The position numbers and the translations under genes were made by a program. A model generated the notes under the pieces. It worked only from the letters and a program-made list of their open reading frames with translations, was not told where the DNA came from and did no database searches. This document shows positions 24,554 through 33,054 of a stretch of 64,000 bases of DNA, in pieces; positions within the stretch are counted from its first letter, which is position 1, and each line of letters opens with the position of its first letter. The stretch covers positions 1 to 64,000 of the IMG/VR virus record IMGVR_UViG_3300001847_000838; one strand, given 5' to 3'. Origin of the DNA: a virus.

Positions 24554-26134
24554 ATGAGTCGTAAAAATGAGATTGCCTTAGCTTATGCTAAACTAGCTAA
24601 GGCAATTAAAGAATATCCTAGAAGATCAGACCTTAAAAAGAAGGGGATCTCTAGAGATATGGTTAGGGATCACTTTGGTACAATGGAAGATCTTAGGGAT
24701 TACGCTAAAGGGCGTCTCCCTAAGTACTTTGAGAAAGTAATTGATTTAGACATCTTTGATGATGATGCCCATCGCGAATTACAGTCAAAGGTGTTTAAGT
24801 GCAATCGTTTTGTTATAACCACAGCCGTTGCTGGAGCGCCTGCTCACGACAAGTTTTTGTCTTCTATAAAAAAGTATGCGGAAATCAAAAAGGCTATGGT
24901 TTTGGTAATACCAGCAAACTATGCACTAAAAGAGATGGACCCTGATCTTATTGGTGATCCTAACATTCACATAGTCTTTAAACGACTTAGGCTAAATTCA
25001 AACATAATTGTAGACCCAATTAAAATTGACCCTAAACAAGTTGATCCCGTAGTAGGTTTAGATGCTATGGGGCATACGGAAGGAACCTTAATTATAGGCA
25101 GCCCTAAACAAAGGCGTGTTCCTATAGCTAATTCAAATCAAAAATTAGCCAGAATAATTCAAGCTACCGGAGCAATAACTAGACCTAGATATATACCTCG
25201 AGATGGTATACAGAAAAGAAGAGATAGATTGGCTGAAGAGCATCATGTTATGGGCGCTGTGGTAGTAGAAGTTGTAGATGAAAAGTTGTACCATTTTAGA
25301 ATTGTTCAAATGAAAAAAGACGGTTCTTTTAACGATATTTTTTATAACTATTCAAGTAAAGAAAAAAAGTATGTTGGGTGTCTAGCTATAGTTCAGGGAG
25401 ATAAGCATGTAGGTGAAACCGACCCTGAAGTCGATGCGGCAGTTGATGAACTTTGTGCCCTCGGTAAACCAAAATACAGAATACAACACGATTTTGTGTC
25501 TGGTATATCAATAAACCATCACGAAATACGCAATAAAGTTAAAAGAGCTATACTTGCTCGAGAGGGAAAAATTGATCTTGATTCTGAGCTTCGTATGGTA
25601 GCTCAAGAGCTTAACAGAATGCGTGCCCTTAAAACAGCTAAGCATATTGTAATTGTTAAATCAAATCACGATGAGTTTCTTGACCGTTATTTAGCAGAAG
25701 GAAATTTTGATGATCAAAACCGCATAATTTCTACAAAACTTCAGGTTCTTGCCATGGAGGGCAAGGATCCCCTTAAGGCTGGATTAGAAAAATATTATAA
25801 CATTAAGCCGGGCATTGATATTATGTGGCTAGAAAGAGATGAAGATTTTCGGATTGCCGGAATAGAATCTGGATGCCATGGAGATCTTGGGTCTAATGGT
25901 CGCCGGAATCCTGGCGCTAAAGGTATGTATAAAGCCTATGGTAAATGTAACTATGGGCACTGCCATTATGGAGAAATTTGGCATGGGGCTATGTCGTGCG
26001 GTACTTCTAGTTACAAAAAGTTAGGTTACAACAGAGGTTCAAGCTCTTGGGATAATTCTCAAATAGTTGTATACGACGATGGAACTAGGCAGCTTTTAAA
26101 CATCATTAACGGAAATTATGAACTAAAAGATTGA
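24554..26134 (+). CDS. Metallophosphoesterase, T5 A1-like
   Basis: 526 residues. After an N-terminal helical DNA-binding-like segment (KKKGISRDMVRDHFGTMEDL) and an alpha/beta middle, calcineurin-like motifs appear in order: G-D-K-H-V-G (about 283), HDFVSG, S-N-H-D-E-F, C-H-G-D-L-G-S-N-G and Y-G-H-C-H-Y-G. The size and motif order resemble the A1 protein of phage T5, required for host DNA degradation and second-step DNA transfer. This family link is from memory and needs a profile search. It is clearly distinct from the SbcD-like protein at 14560. AGAG lies before the ATG. Confidence 0.6.
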   Translation: MSRKNEIALAYAKLAKAIKEYPRRSDLKKKGISRDMVRDHFGTMEDLRDYAKGRLPKYFEKVIDLDIFDDDAHRELQSKVFKCNRFVITTAVAGAPAHDKFLSSIKKYAEIKKAMVLVIPANYALKEMDPDLIGDPNIHIVFKRLRLNSNIIVDPIKIDPKQVDPVVGLDAMGHTEGTLIIGSPKQRRVPIANSNQKLARIIQATGAITRPRYIPRDGIQKRRDRLAEEHHVMGAVVVEVVDEKLYHFRIVQMKKDGSFNDIFYNYSSKEKKYVGCLAIVQGDKHVGETDPEVDAAVDELCALGKPKYRIQHDFVSGISINHHEIRNKVKRAILAREGKIDLDSELRMVAQELNRMRALKTAKHIVIVKSNHDEFLDRYLAEGNFDDQNRIISTKLQVLAMEGKDPLKAGLEKYYNIKPGIDIMWLERDEDFRIAGIESGCHGDLGSNGRRNPGAKGMYKAYGKCNYGHCHYGEIWHGAMSCGTSSYKKLGYNRGSSSWDNSQIVVYDDGTRQLLNIINGNYELKD

Positions 26135-26679
26135 TGATGTCTAAGATAAAAACAATTCCCAAAATAGAAGATTTAGAGCTTGCTAGAGACAAAATACGCT
26201 CTGACATGTCCAATATAAATTTTTACTTAGATAAAGTAAGAGCGGATAGGGCAAGGCTCAATCAAATGCTTAATTACTATAATGATAATGCTTATTATCT
26301 AAAAAAGCATGTGGGCGTTATTAATATAGATCAATATAGAAAGTTAAAAGATAGCATTGCAAGGTGTTCTTTTTTTTTAAAAAATGCAAACAATGATATA
26401 GATCAGTTTGAAAAAACGTTAGATAAAAATAGCAAACAATTGTCTAAGATAATAGAGGATATAGAGCACTTGACGGCATATCATGCCAGAAAAGTGCTAC
26501 AGTTTCCTTTAAAGGAGATAGAGAATGCCAAGCAAAGAAGAGACAAAAAAGAAAATAGAAACGGAACAGGATTTCATTTACTGTCCGAGTACGGAGAACT
26601 CGCTGGAGAAGTTCATGAGGAAGCATCCGAACGGAGTGTCGAACGAAAAGATAGCCCAGGTTCTAGCGATAACTCCTGA
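26134..26679 (+). CDS. Coiled-coil hypothetical protein with long out-of-frame overlap
   Basis: 181 residues from ATG 26134; a TTG at 26131 or ATG at 26137 are alternatives. Residues 1-120 are a strong predicted coiled coil. The last 50 or so residues are translated in a different frame from, and overlap by 155 bases, the next gene. That tail is Arg/Glu/Ser-rich without obvious structure, so it may be read-through of little importance, a frameshifted end, or a true dual-coded region. Confidence 0.5.
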   Translation: MMSKIKTIPKIEDLELARDKIRSDMSNINFYLDKVRADRARLNQMLNYYNDNAYYLKKHVGVINIDQYRKLKDSIARCSFFLKNANNDIDQFEKTLDKNSKQLSKIIEDIEHLTAYHARKVLQFPLKEIENAKQRRDKKENRNGTGFHLLSEYGELAGEVHEEASERSVERKDSPGSSDNS

Positions 26680-26749
26680 AGAGGTAGAAAAACTTTATGG
26701 TGACGCTATAAAAAAAATACGCGAGCAGCTTAAGGTGGGTGAAGAGTGA
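26525..26749 (+). CDS. Small sigma-region-4-like helix-turn-helix protein
   Basis: 74 residues. AAAGGAG eight bases before the ATG is a strong ribosome binding site. The C-terminal half, NGVSNEKIAQVLAITPEEV followed by EKLYGDAIKKIREQ, matches the helix-turn-helix of sigma70 region 4.2 (pattern: T-L-E-E-I-A-x-x-L-G-V-T-x-E-x-V-x-x-I-x-x-x-A-L-x-K-L-R). Region 2 and region 3 are absent. It could bind the RNA polymerase beta flap or -35 DNA and complement the sigma factor at 13172-14221, or be an anti-sigma-like or T4 gp33-like co-activator. Confidence 0.6.
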   Translation: MPSKEETKKKIETEQDFIYCPSTENSLEKFMRKHPNGVSNEKIAQVLAITPEEVEKLYGDAIKKIREQLKVGEE

Positions 26750-27375
26750 GCCAAAACATTATAGAGATATATACTGACGGTAGCGCAACTAAAGAAAACC
26801 TTCCAGGCGGTTGGGCCTTTAGAATTGTAGCCAACGAAAGTAGAATCTTATCGGAACGCTGTGGGCATATGAAACAAGCCAGCAACAATGATGCTGAGTT
26901 AGAAGCAGCAGTTCAAGGTTTAATTTTCATGCATGAAAACTATGTAAAAGCCAATAGAAATCCTTTAGAAGATGATATATACTTAGTTAGCGATAGTCAA
27001 TTAACTTTGGGGTGGGCTACTGGAAAGTACAAAGTTAAACAGCCCAAAAAGCTTGAGCGCGTTAAAACTTTAAATTATTTGATGTCTTTAATGAATGTAA
27101 AGACCAAATGGGTGCGAGGGCATAGCGGAAATGAACATAACAATAGATGTGATAAGCTTGCCAAGCGTGCTCGCATGGGTATTACAGAGTTTGAAAAACA
27201 TATAGGAAAAACCAAAAAGACTGTTATTGGAGTCAAAAAAAAGGGAACAATAGCTTTAAGATACAAAGAAAAACGTTTTGTTATAGATTTAGAGAACATG
27301 GTAGTAGAAGAATATGATAGGCTTGTTCATGGCCACAGGGATATATTTTTGCAGGTGGTATCAGATGAAAAGTAA
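26746..27375 (+). CDS. rnhA-like: RNase HI
   Basis: 209 residues from a GTG that overlaps the previous stop (GTGA). Catalytic residues are all present: D11 in YTDGSA, Glu in ELEAA (51-53), D83 in VSDS, and the GHSGNEHNNRCDKLAKRA helix with its His and Asp. It removes RNA from RNA-DNA hybrids such as lagging-strand primers. A C-terminal extension of about 60 residues (KTVIGVKKKGTIALRYK...) beyond the usual RNase H fold is basic and may bind nucleic acid. Confidence 0.92.
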   Translation: MSQNIIEIYTDGSATKENLPGGWAFRIVANESRILSERCGHMKQASNNDAELEAAVQGLIFMHENYVKANRNPLEDDIYLVSDSQLTLGWATGKYKVKQPKKLERVKTLNYLMSLMNVKTKWVRGHSGNEHNNRCDKLAKRARMGITEFEKHIGKTKKTVIGVKKKGTIALRYKEKRFVIDLENMVVEEYDRLVHGHRDIFLQVVSDEK

Positions 27376-28000
27376 AAGGCGTTACATTGCATTTGATACA
27401 GAAACTGGAGGAATTAACCCTAAAGTTAATCCTATATTGACCGCATATTTTGTTATTATAAGTGATGATTATTCTAAAATAGACGAATTAGAACTTAAAA
27501 TTAAAGCTTCTGATCCTTATAGCAAAGTAGAAGCAGATGCTTTAGAAATAAATAAAATAAATATAGAAAAACATAATTCTGACCCAGATACGCTAGATAG
27601 GCTATTAGCAGTAGAAAAACTTAGAGAGTTTTTAAAAAAACACAAAGGCAAAGCTAGATGGGAAGAACCCGTACCTCTTGGCCACAATATAAGTTTTGAT
27701 ATTAAGATGATCAATCAACAACTAATTCCAGAAGATGAATGGAATCAATATGTAGGCTATGCAATTAGAGATACAAAACCTGTCTCTGATTTTCTTAAAG
27801 ATTTTGGAGTGCTACCGCCAGAGGTTGGAAAGTTAGAAAGTTTAGTAAAGCACCTAAATATACCCAGCGGTATAGCGCATACTGCAAAAGATGACGTAAT
27901 TATGACAATAGAAGTTTACAGAAAACTAGGAGAAATGGTAAAGAACCTTAGCTTAGGATCTGGACTTTCTATAGATGTTCTTGATATTCTAGAAAAGTAA
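27365..28000 (+). CDS. DnaQ-like 3'-5' exonuclease (DEDDh)
   Basis: 211 residues from ATG 27365; the longer frame starting at 27314 would overlap RNase H by 62 bases without a ribosome binding site. Exo I D11-T-E13, Exo II GHNISFD near 103, and Exo III H-T-A-K-D-D near 171 define a DEDDh nuclease. It probably acts as the proofreading subunit of the family C polymerase that follows directly: stop and start share one base (TAATG). Confidence 0.88.
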   Translation: MKSKRRYIAFDTETGGINPKVNPILTAYFVIISDDYSKIDELELKIKASDPYSKVEADALEINKINIEKHNSDPDTLDRLLAVEKLREFLKKHKGKARWEEPVPLGHNISFDIKMINQQLIPEDEWNQYVGYAIRDTKPVSDFLKDFGVLPPEVGKLESLVKHLNIPSGIAHTAKDDVIMTIEVYRKLGEMVKNLSLGSGLSIDVLDILEK

Positions 28001-31000
28001 TGAAGCTAGTAGCAAGCCCTCATACTCATGTAGAAAGTCCCATGTCAGGCTCTACCATGGAAAGCATGGTAGAACAAGCTGTTCTTCTTGGAAGAACACA
28101 TTTTTCTTATACCGATCCCGCCTACCTTACAAGTGCATACCGCACTTACCAGCACGCTATTGCTAAGGGGCTAAAATATATACCCGGTATTGAAGTATAT
28201 TTTAAAGATTCAAATTGCGATATCATAAGAGGCACTAGGTCTGAAAGAGTAAAATATTATAAACTAACCCTTCATGCACTAGATCAGGAAGGCTATCAAA
28301 GAATATGCTGGCTTTCATCTAAAGAGCGATCAACCTTTGTAAGTTCTTATGGATCAGAATTTCCATTGTGGTGCTGGTCAGATCTAGAGGATTGTAGAGG
28401 ATATAATATAGCCGTTTGCAGTAGCGATGTTCACGATATAGTTACCAAACATCTTTTAATAAAAAGACCCGATCTTTCTGTTAAAGTTTTAGAAAAATTA
28501 AAAAATATCTTTGGCGATAAACTTTATCTTTCTATAATAGGAAACCGTGCTGATAGAGCTTATGAATCGTTTGTTCATCTTAAGTTTGTAGATGGTACAG
28601 ACAAAGTTATATTTGCTAAAGACAAAGTTAGGACGGGCGCTTACAAAATGGGTGTACCGGCACAAGAAATACCAAACAATTTTCAGAGGCATCAACATGT
28701 TTTGGCTTATGTTTCTGGAGGCGCATACCATCCTGTAGATAAAGATCTACAATTTGCAAAAGTTATCTCTGGTTTTGTAAAACTCCCTAACGGCGATCCT
28801 CAAATGCTTGCAAACAAGCTAGTAGTAGCTTTAGGTGATCGGTATGGGATACCAGTGCTGTATTCAGATTACGCTTGTTATGCTACCCAAAAAGATAAGC
28901 CCGTACAAGATGTAAGGCTATCTTCAGAAAATATTAAAGAATTTTCTGTACGCCACATGCAAAGTGGCGAAGAAGCAGTAGATTACATGGTGCGGTACCT
29001 TGGTTTGTCAGAACAAAAAGCATATCAAGTATTAAACAACAACGCCAAATGGGCGTCTATGTTTAACAACTTTTCTTTAAAATACGAATACAGTATTCCA
29101 GAACTTCCTGAAAATAGAGACCCTATAGCTATAGCTATGGATATAATAAAAATTAATGGCAGAATGCGATGGGGTGATCCTACATACGTTGACCGTTTAG
29201 CTACTGAAATTAAAGTTCTTGCTAAAAACGGTAAAATTAATTTAATACCTTATTTTTTTCCTATTCGAGATGTATTAAATCATTACGCTCAAAATGACTT
29301 ACTTACTGGTCCCGCTAGGGGCTCTGCAGCTGGATCTCTATTTATGTACCTTATGGGGATTACGCAGGTAGACCCAATTAAGTATGACACTAGCTTTGAA
29401 CGATTTCTATCTTTAGATCGGGTACTTGCAGGAAATTGGCCTGATGTCGATATAGATTTAGTAAGTAGGGATCACTTAGTGGGAATTGATGGTAGATCAG
29501 GATATTTATACGGTCGATGGGGCAATAAGGCCGCACAAATCTCAACTAGAACAAACATGAGGTTAAAATCGGCTATCAAGGATGTAAACCGTTATTTAAA
29601 GGGTGAGGTTGAGCCAGATATAGAAAAACTCTCTAAATCACTACCTCCACCTCCACAAGGAGTATCAGATCATGATTTTGTTTTTGGATACGAAGAAGAG
29701 GGTATACATCAGGAAGGTCTTATAGAAATAAACGATGATTTAAAAAAATATGCGTTAGAAAGACCTGTAGAATGGGATCTTGTAAAACGCTGTTTAGGTA
29801 TAGCTCGACAGCATTCTAAACATGCTTCTGCATTTGTTATAGCAGATAAACCTATTGCGGAAATAGTTCCCATGTTTATGGGTAATGTTACGCAGTATGA
29901 AGCCAAAGGCGTAGAAAAAGCCAAGCTTATAAAATATGATTTTCTGGTAGTTAAACAGTTAGAAGATATACAAAAATGTATAAAGCTTATAAACAAAAAG
30001 AGCGGCAACCCACTAAAAGCTACCCATTTTTGTCACAACAATGTTTTAACATATATTTGGGATCTTCCTGAAGATTTAGATGTATATGCTAGTATTTGGG
30101 AAGGAAGTACAGAATCTTTATTTCAAATAAATACTAGATCAATGGTTCCATTTGTTAAAGATATTAAGCCATCGTCTATCTTTGATTTATCTGATATTTT
30201 AGCTCTTGTTCGGCCTGGTCCTCTCGATTATGTAGATGAAAAAACGGGGCGCACTATGGCTGAAGAGTACATCTATCGCAAAAAAGGTCTAAGCCTACCA
30301 GACATACCAAAGCTTGCAGAGATACTTCCTAAAACGTGCGGAGTCATGATTTATCAAGAAGATCTTACAAAGATAGCTCGCATATTGGGAGAGATGCGTC
30401 CGGATGACGCAGAAAACCTAAGAAGGGTAATGTCCAAAAAACTTAAGGTTGAGATGGTCAAAATGAAACCCCTTTTTATGCAAGGAGCCATAAAAAACTT
30501 GGGTGAAGAAACCGCAGAAAAGATTTGGGACATGATGGCTACTTTTGCTCGTTATGGTTTTAATAGAGCGCATTCGATATCTTACGCAATGATAACATAT
30601 GCCTGCATGTACCTTAGATACTACTACCCCAGCGAATGGTGGGCTTCAGTGTTATCAAATGCAAGTGAATCAGAGATCTCCAACGAACTTTATAAATATG
30701 TACATGATCGGTTAGCGCCTCCCGATATCAATAGCTCAGGATCGGATATGACAATAGATTACGATACGGGCAAGATAAGATCAAAAATAAGCGTTCTTAA
30801 GGGGATAGGAGAATCGGCTGCGGAAGCTATTGTTTCTCAGCGGCCCTACACCGATATCAAAGACTTTGTTAAAAAGAAAGTTGCAGGCAGTTCACTTACA
30901 AAAAAATTAATTGTTGCAGGGGTTATGGATAGTTTGTTTGCTCCTAATACTACGCTATCAGAAAAGATGCTTGAACTTGAAATTGCAACCAAAGAGGCTG

Positions 31001-31554
31001 AGTATGAAAAAAAGCTTGCGGCAGGCATTAAAGCTAAACCTATAGATAAATCCAAGATTCTTCCCGACGAAGAATGGTTAGGTATGCATCCACTAAAAGA
31101 ATATTGTATAAAAAAATCGGTACTTCCAACGCTGCCATATAGTTTGTACAATATAGTTGTTAATCACTTTATGCTAAATATTGGCACCGAAAATAAGCCT
31201 TTAGTAAGCTGTACTAAGGGAAGACCTGTAAGACTTTATAAAGGCGAACACTTACAAAAAATAGAGCAGATAACGCTTAAAGATCGCGACGTGTTCTTTG
31301 CTTCGACGGGATATGTTTTAAAAGCAGAAGAATTTTCGTATGCCAAAGGCTCTAAAAAAGCCCTAAAAATGGTAGTAGATTCAGATGGCTATATAACTGA
31401 AAGAGTAATTTGGCCAGATTATGATACGGGAAAGCTTAAGTATCCAAAAAATCTAAAGAAAGGTACAGCCTGTCTATTGTTTTTACAAAGACGAGTGGGT
31501 AAAGATCAGACAAAAATATATGACATCAAGGTTCTTGACGAAAGCAAGTCATAA
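28000..31554 (+). CDS. dnaE-like: Family C DNA polymerase, DnaE-like
   Basis: 1184 residues. Order: PHP domain with PHTHVESPMSG at the N-terminus; palm with GPARGSAAGSL; catalytic P481-D-V-D-I-D-L (two Asp at 482/484, with 486); K-Y-D-F-L carrying the third catalytic Asp; then QEDLTKIARILGEM and YGFNRAHSISYAMI of the fingers; helix-hairpin-helix IGESAAEAIV near the C-terminus. It would copy the phage genome. Many large phages use family A or B enzymes, so a family C enzyme with its own proofreading gene is notable. Stop at 31552-31554. Confidence 0.95.
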   Translation: MKLVASPHTHVESPMSGSTMESMVEQAVLLGRTHFSYTDPAYLTSAYRTYQHAIAKGLKYIPGIEVYFKDSNCDIIRGTRSERVKYYKLTLHALDQEGYQRICWLSSKERSTFVSSYGSEFPLWCWSDLEDCRGYNIAVCSSDVHDIVTKHLLIKRPDLSVKVLEKLKNIFGDKLYLSIIGNRADRAYESFVHLKFVDGTDKVIFAKDKVRTGAYKMGVPAQEIPNNFQRHQHVLAYVSGGAYHPVDKDLQFAKVISGFVKLPNGDPQMLANKLVVALGDRYGIPVLYSDYACYATQKDKPVQDVRLSSENIKEFSVRHMQSGEEAVDYMVRYLGLSEQKAYQVLNNNAKWASMFNNFSLKYEYSIPELPENRDPIAIAMDIIKINGRMRWGDPTYVDRLATEIKVLAKNGKINLIPYFFPIRDVLNHYAQNDLLTGPARGSAAGSLFMYLMGITQVDPIKYDTSFERFLSLDRVLAGNWPDVDIDLVSRDHLVGIDGRSGYLYGRWGNKAAQISTRTNMRLKSAIKDVNRYLKGEVEPDIEKLSKSLPPPPQGVSDHDFVFGYEEEGIHQEGLIEINDDLKKYALERPVEWDLVKRCLGIARQHSKHASAFVIADKPIAEIVPMFMGNVTQYEAKGVEKAKLIKYDFLVVKQLEDIQKCIKLINKKSGNPLKATHFCHNNVLTYIWDLPEDLDVYASIWEGSTESLFQINTRSMVPFVKDIKPSSIFDLSDILALVRPGPLDYVDEKTGRTMAEEYIYRKKGLSLPDIPKLAEILPKTCGVMIYQEDLTKIARILGEMRPDDAENLRRVMSKKLKVEMVKMKPLFMQGAIKNLGEETAEKIWDMMATFARYGFNRAHSISYAMITYACMYLRYYYPSEWWASVLSNASESEISNELYKYVHDRLAPPDINSSGSDMTIDYDTGKIRSKISVLKGIGESAAEAIVSQRPYTDIKDFVKKKVAGSSLTKKLIVAGVMDSLFAPNTTLSEKMLELEIATKEAEYEKKLAAGIKAKPIDKSKILPDEEWLGMHPLKEYCIKKSVLPTLPYSLYNIVVNHFMLNIGTENKPLVSCTKGRPVRLYKGEHLQKIEQITLKDRDVFFASTGYVLKAEEFSYAKGSKKALKMVVDSDGYITERVIWPDYDTGKLKYPKNLKKGTACLLFLQRRVGKDQTKIYDIKVLDESKS

Positions 31555-31564
31555 ACGCTATAAT
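31535..31564 (+). promoter_or_regulatory. Near-consensus sigma70 promoter for the subtilase gene
   Basis: TTGACG (31535-31540), 18-base spacer, TATAAT (31559-31564), inside the last codons of the polymerase gene and the gap. The ATG at 31571 lies six bases after the -10 box, so transcription would begin at or next to the start codon: the same layout as at 2805-2840. There is no ribosome binding site before this ATG. Confidence 0.6.
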
Positions 31565-31570
31565 TTAAGT

Positions 31571-32242
31571 ATGAAGACATTTGTACTTTTTTTAATTATG
31601 TCTATAAAAGCGCAGGCAGCATCACCTGTTATTGTTGCGGTTATAGATACAGGCTACAGCATACAAGATGAGTCTTTGCCTTTTTGCAAATTTGGGCATG
31701 CTACTTTTGCAGGAAACGATGTAAAAGACCGTTTAGGTCACGGAACAAACATTGCGCATATAATTAATGCACAAGTAAAAAGTTTACCTAAGGGATCTTG
31801 GTGTATGGTTGTGATCAAATTTTTTGATAAAGATACGTCTTCCGATGAGGCTTTATCAAACAGCGTTAAAGCATTACGTTGGATTAAAAAATTAAATGTA
31901 GATATTGTTAACCTTTCTTATGAGGGTGGATTTTCTAGCAATGCAGAAAAAGCTGCTGTTAAGGCTCTTTTGGATAAAGGGATAAAAGTTGTAGCGGCTG
32001 CTGGAAACAGAAATACAAAACCAGGGTTTCCTGCTTCTGCAGATAAGAGGGTAATAGTAGTAGGAAACCTTCAAAAAGATGGAAGTCGTCATCCTACATC
32101 AAATTTTGGTGATAGTGTTAATAGATGGGAAGTGGGTACAGATGTTTGTGCGGGCGGTAGCTGCATGACAGGAACAAGTCAAGCTACGGCTATTGTAACA
32201 GGCAAAATACTTAAAAAAATGATAGAAAGGAAGTCTAAATGA
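31571..32242 (+). CDS. Exported subtilisin-like (S8) serine protease
   Basis: 223 residues from ATG 31571. This start gives a clean signal peptide (MKTFVLFLIMSIKAQA, cleavage before AS); an ATG at 31520 would add a basic 17-residue leader and overlap the polymerase gene. Catalytic triad: D26 in VIDTGY, H57 in GHGTNIAH, S203 in GTSQATA, with oxyanion N146 in AAAGN. The mature enzyme would begin directly at the catalytic core: no inhibitory propeptide is present, which is unusual. Four Cys could form disulfides. A periplasmic or secreted role is inferred. Confidence 0.85.
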   Translation: MKTFVLFLIMSIKAQAASPVIVAVIDTGYSIQDESLPFCKFGHATFAGNDVKDRLGHGTNIAHIINAQVKSLPKGSWCMVVIKFFDKDTSSDEALSNSVKALRWIKKLNVDIVNLSYEGGFSSNAEKAAVKALLDKGIKVVAAAGNRNTKPGFPASADKRVIVVGNLQKDGSRHPTSNFGDSVNRWEVGTDVCAGGSCMTGTSQATAIVTGKILKKMIERKSK

Positions 32243-33054
32243 TGGATTTAAAAACAGCTTTAGCAGAAATCAAAAAAGCACGACTAAAGAAGAGTGTAGA
32301 CCTCACTAAAGTTAGCCAAGAAACAATTACGGCACAAAAAGGCAGAAAAAGAGCTGCACAGCTTCGTTTGCCATACCTTGAAAGAGATTATAAAGTAGCG
32401 TTAGCTAAGCATTTGGCAGTATTTTTGGTAGTGGGAAAAGGATCGTCAACTTTTGGAGAAATGGCAGAGGAAATTACAAAAGCTCCGGTTTTAGATGCGG
32501 AAGGATTTTACAAAGAGCTATTTAAACGTATGCCCGTTGAAGCATCTTCTGGAAAACTTGCACCAAAAGTTGTAGTTGATATTATGCAGAGGCACCTATT
32601 GGATGTTGCTCAAGAGCTAGAGATTGCATCTTTTCCTCTCCCTCATTACAAGCATAGCCGAGGTTTTGCTATTAACAATTCTGAAGATTTATATAGATTT
32701 ATCAAAAGAGTTATGCTTGAAACAGCCGGGGCTGAAATAGCGGCTGCGTACTTGTTAAAACAAGCTGCAAAACAAGCTCTGGAAGCTGAATTTGATGGAG
32801 ATCTTTATCCGTTAATAGTTCGTCTCGATGACTCATCTATTGCCGATAAAACAGTAGAAGGATTAAGTGATGTTTTAGGAAGTGTAAATTTGTTGACAGC
32901 AGGAGGCGTTGAGAGTAAAATAAATACAAAAGCATTCTCTAGTATAGATGATGTAACTAAGACATCGGTACTAGATACGCTCAAAGAAGTAAAAAAGATT
33001 ATAACTAAGAGTGGTCGAAAGGCATCTACTCGTAAAACTAAGGAGAATAACTGA
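32239..33054 (+). CDS. Hypothetical protein before ssDNA-binding protein
   Basis: 271 residues, no recognised family. The N-terminus is basic (KTALAEIKKARLKKSVD, GRKRAAQLR), the middle is helical with an Ala-rich segment (AGAEIAAAYLLKQAAKQALEAEF), and the end is lysine-rich (KSGRKASTRKTKENN). ATG overlaps the subtilase stop (ATGA). Its place directly before ssDNA-binding and recombinase genes suggests DNA metabolism. Confidence 0.6.
   Translation: MMDLKTALAEIKKARLKKSVDLTKVSQETITAQKGRKRAAQLRLPYLERDYKVALAKHLAVFLVVGKGSSTFGEMAEEITKAPVLDAEGFYKELFKRMPVEASSGKLAPKVVVDIMQRHLLDVAQELEIASFPLPHYKHSRGFAINNSEDLYRFIKRVMLETAGAEIAAAYLLKQAAKQALEAEFDGDLYPLIVRLDDSSIADKTVEGLSDVLGSVNLLTAGGVESKINTKAFSSIDDVTKTSVLDTLKEVKKIITKSGRKASTRKTKENN

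Noticed and set aside
26465-26500. TTGACG at about 26470 as a promoter for the sigma-4-like gene
   Set aside because: No -10-like hexamer at 16-19 bases downstream.
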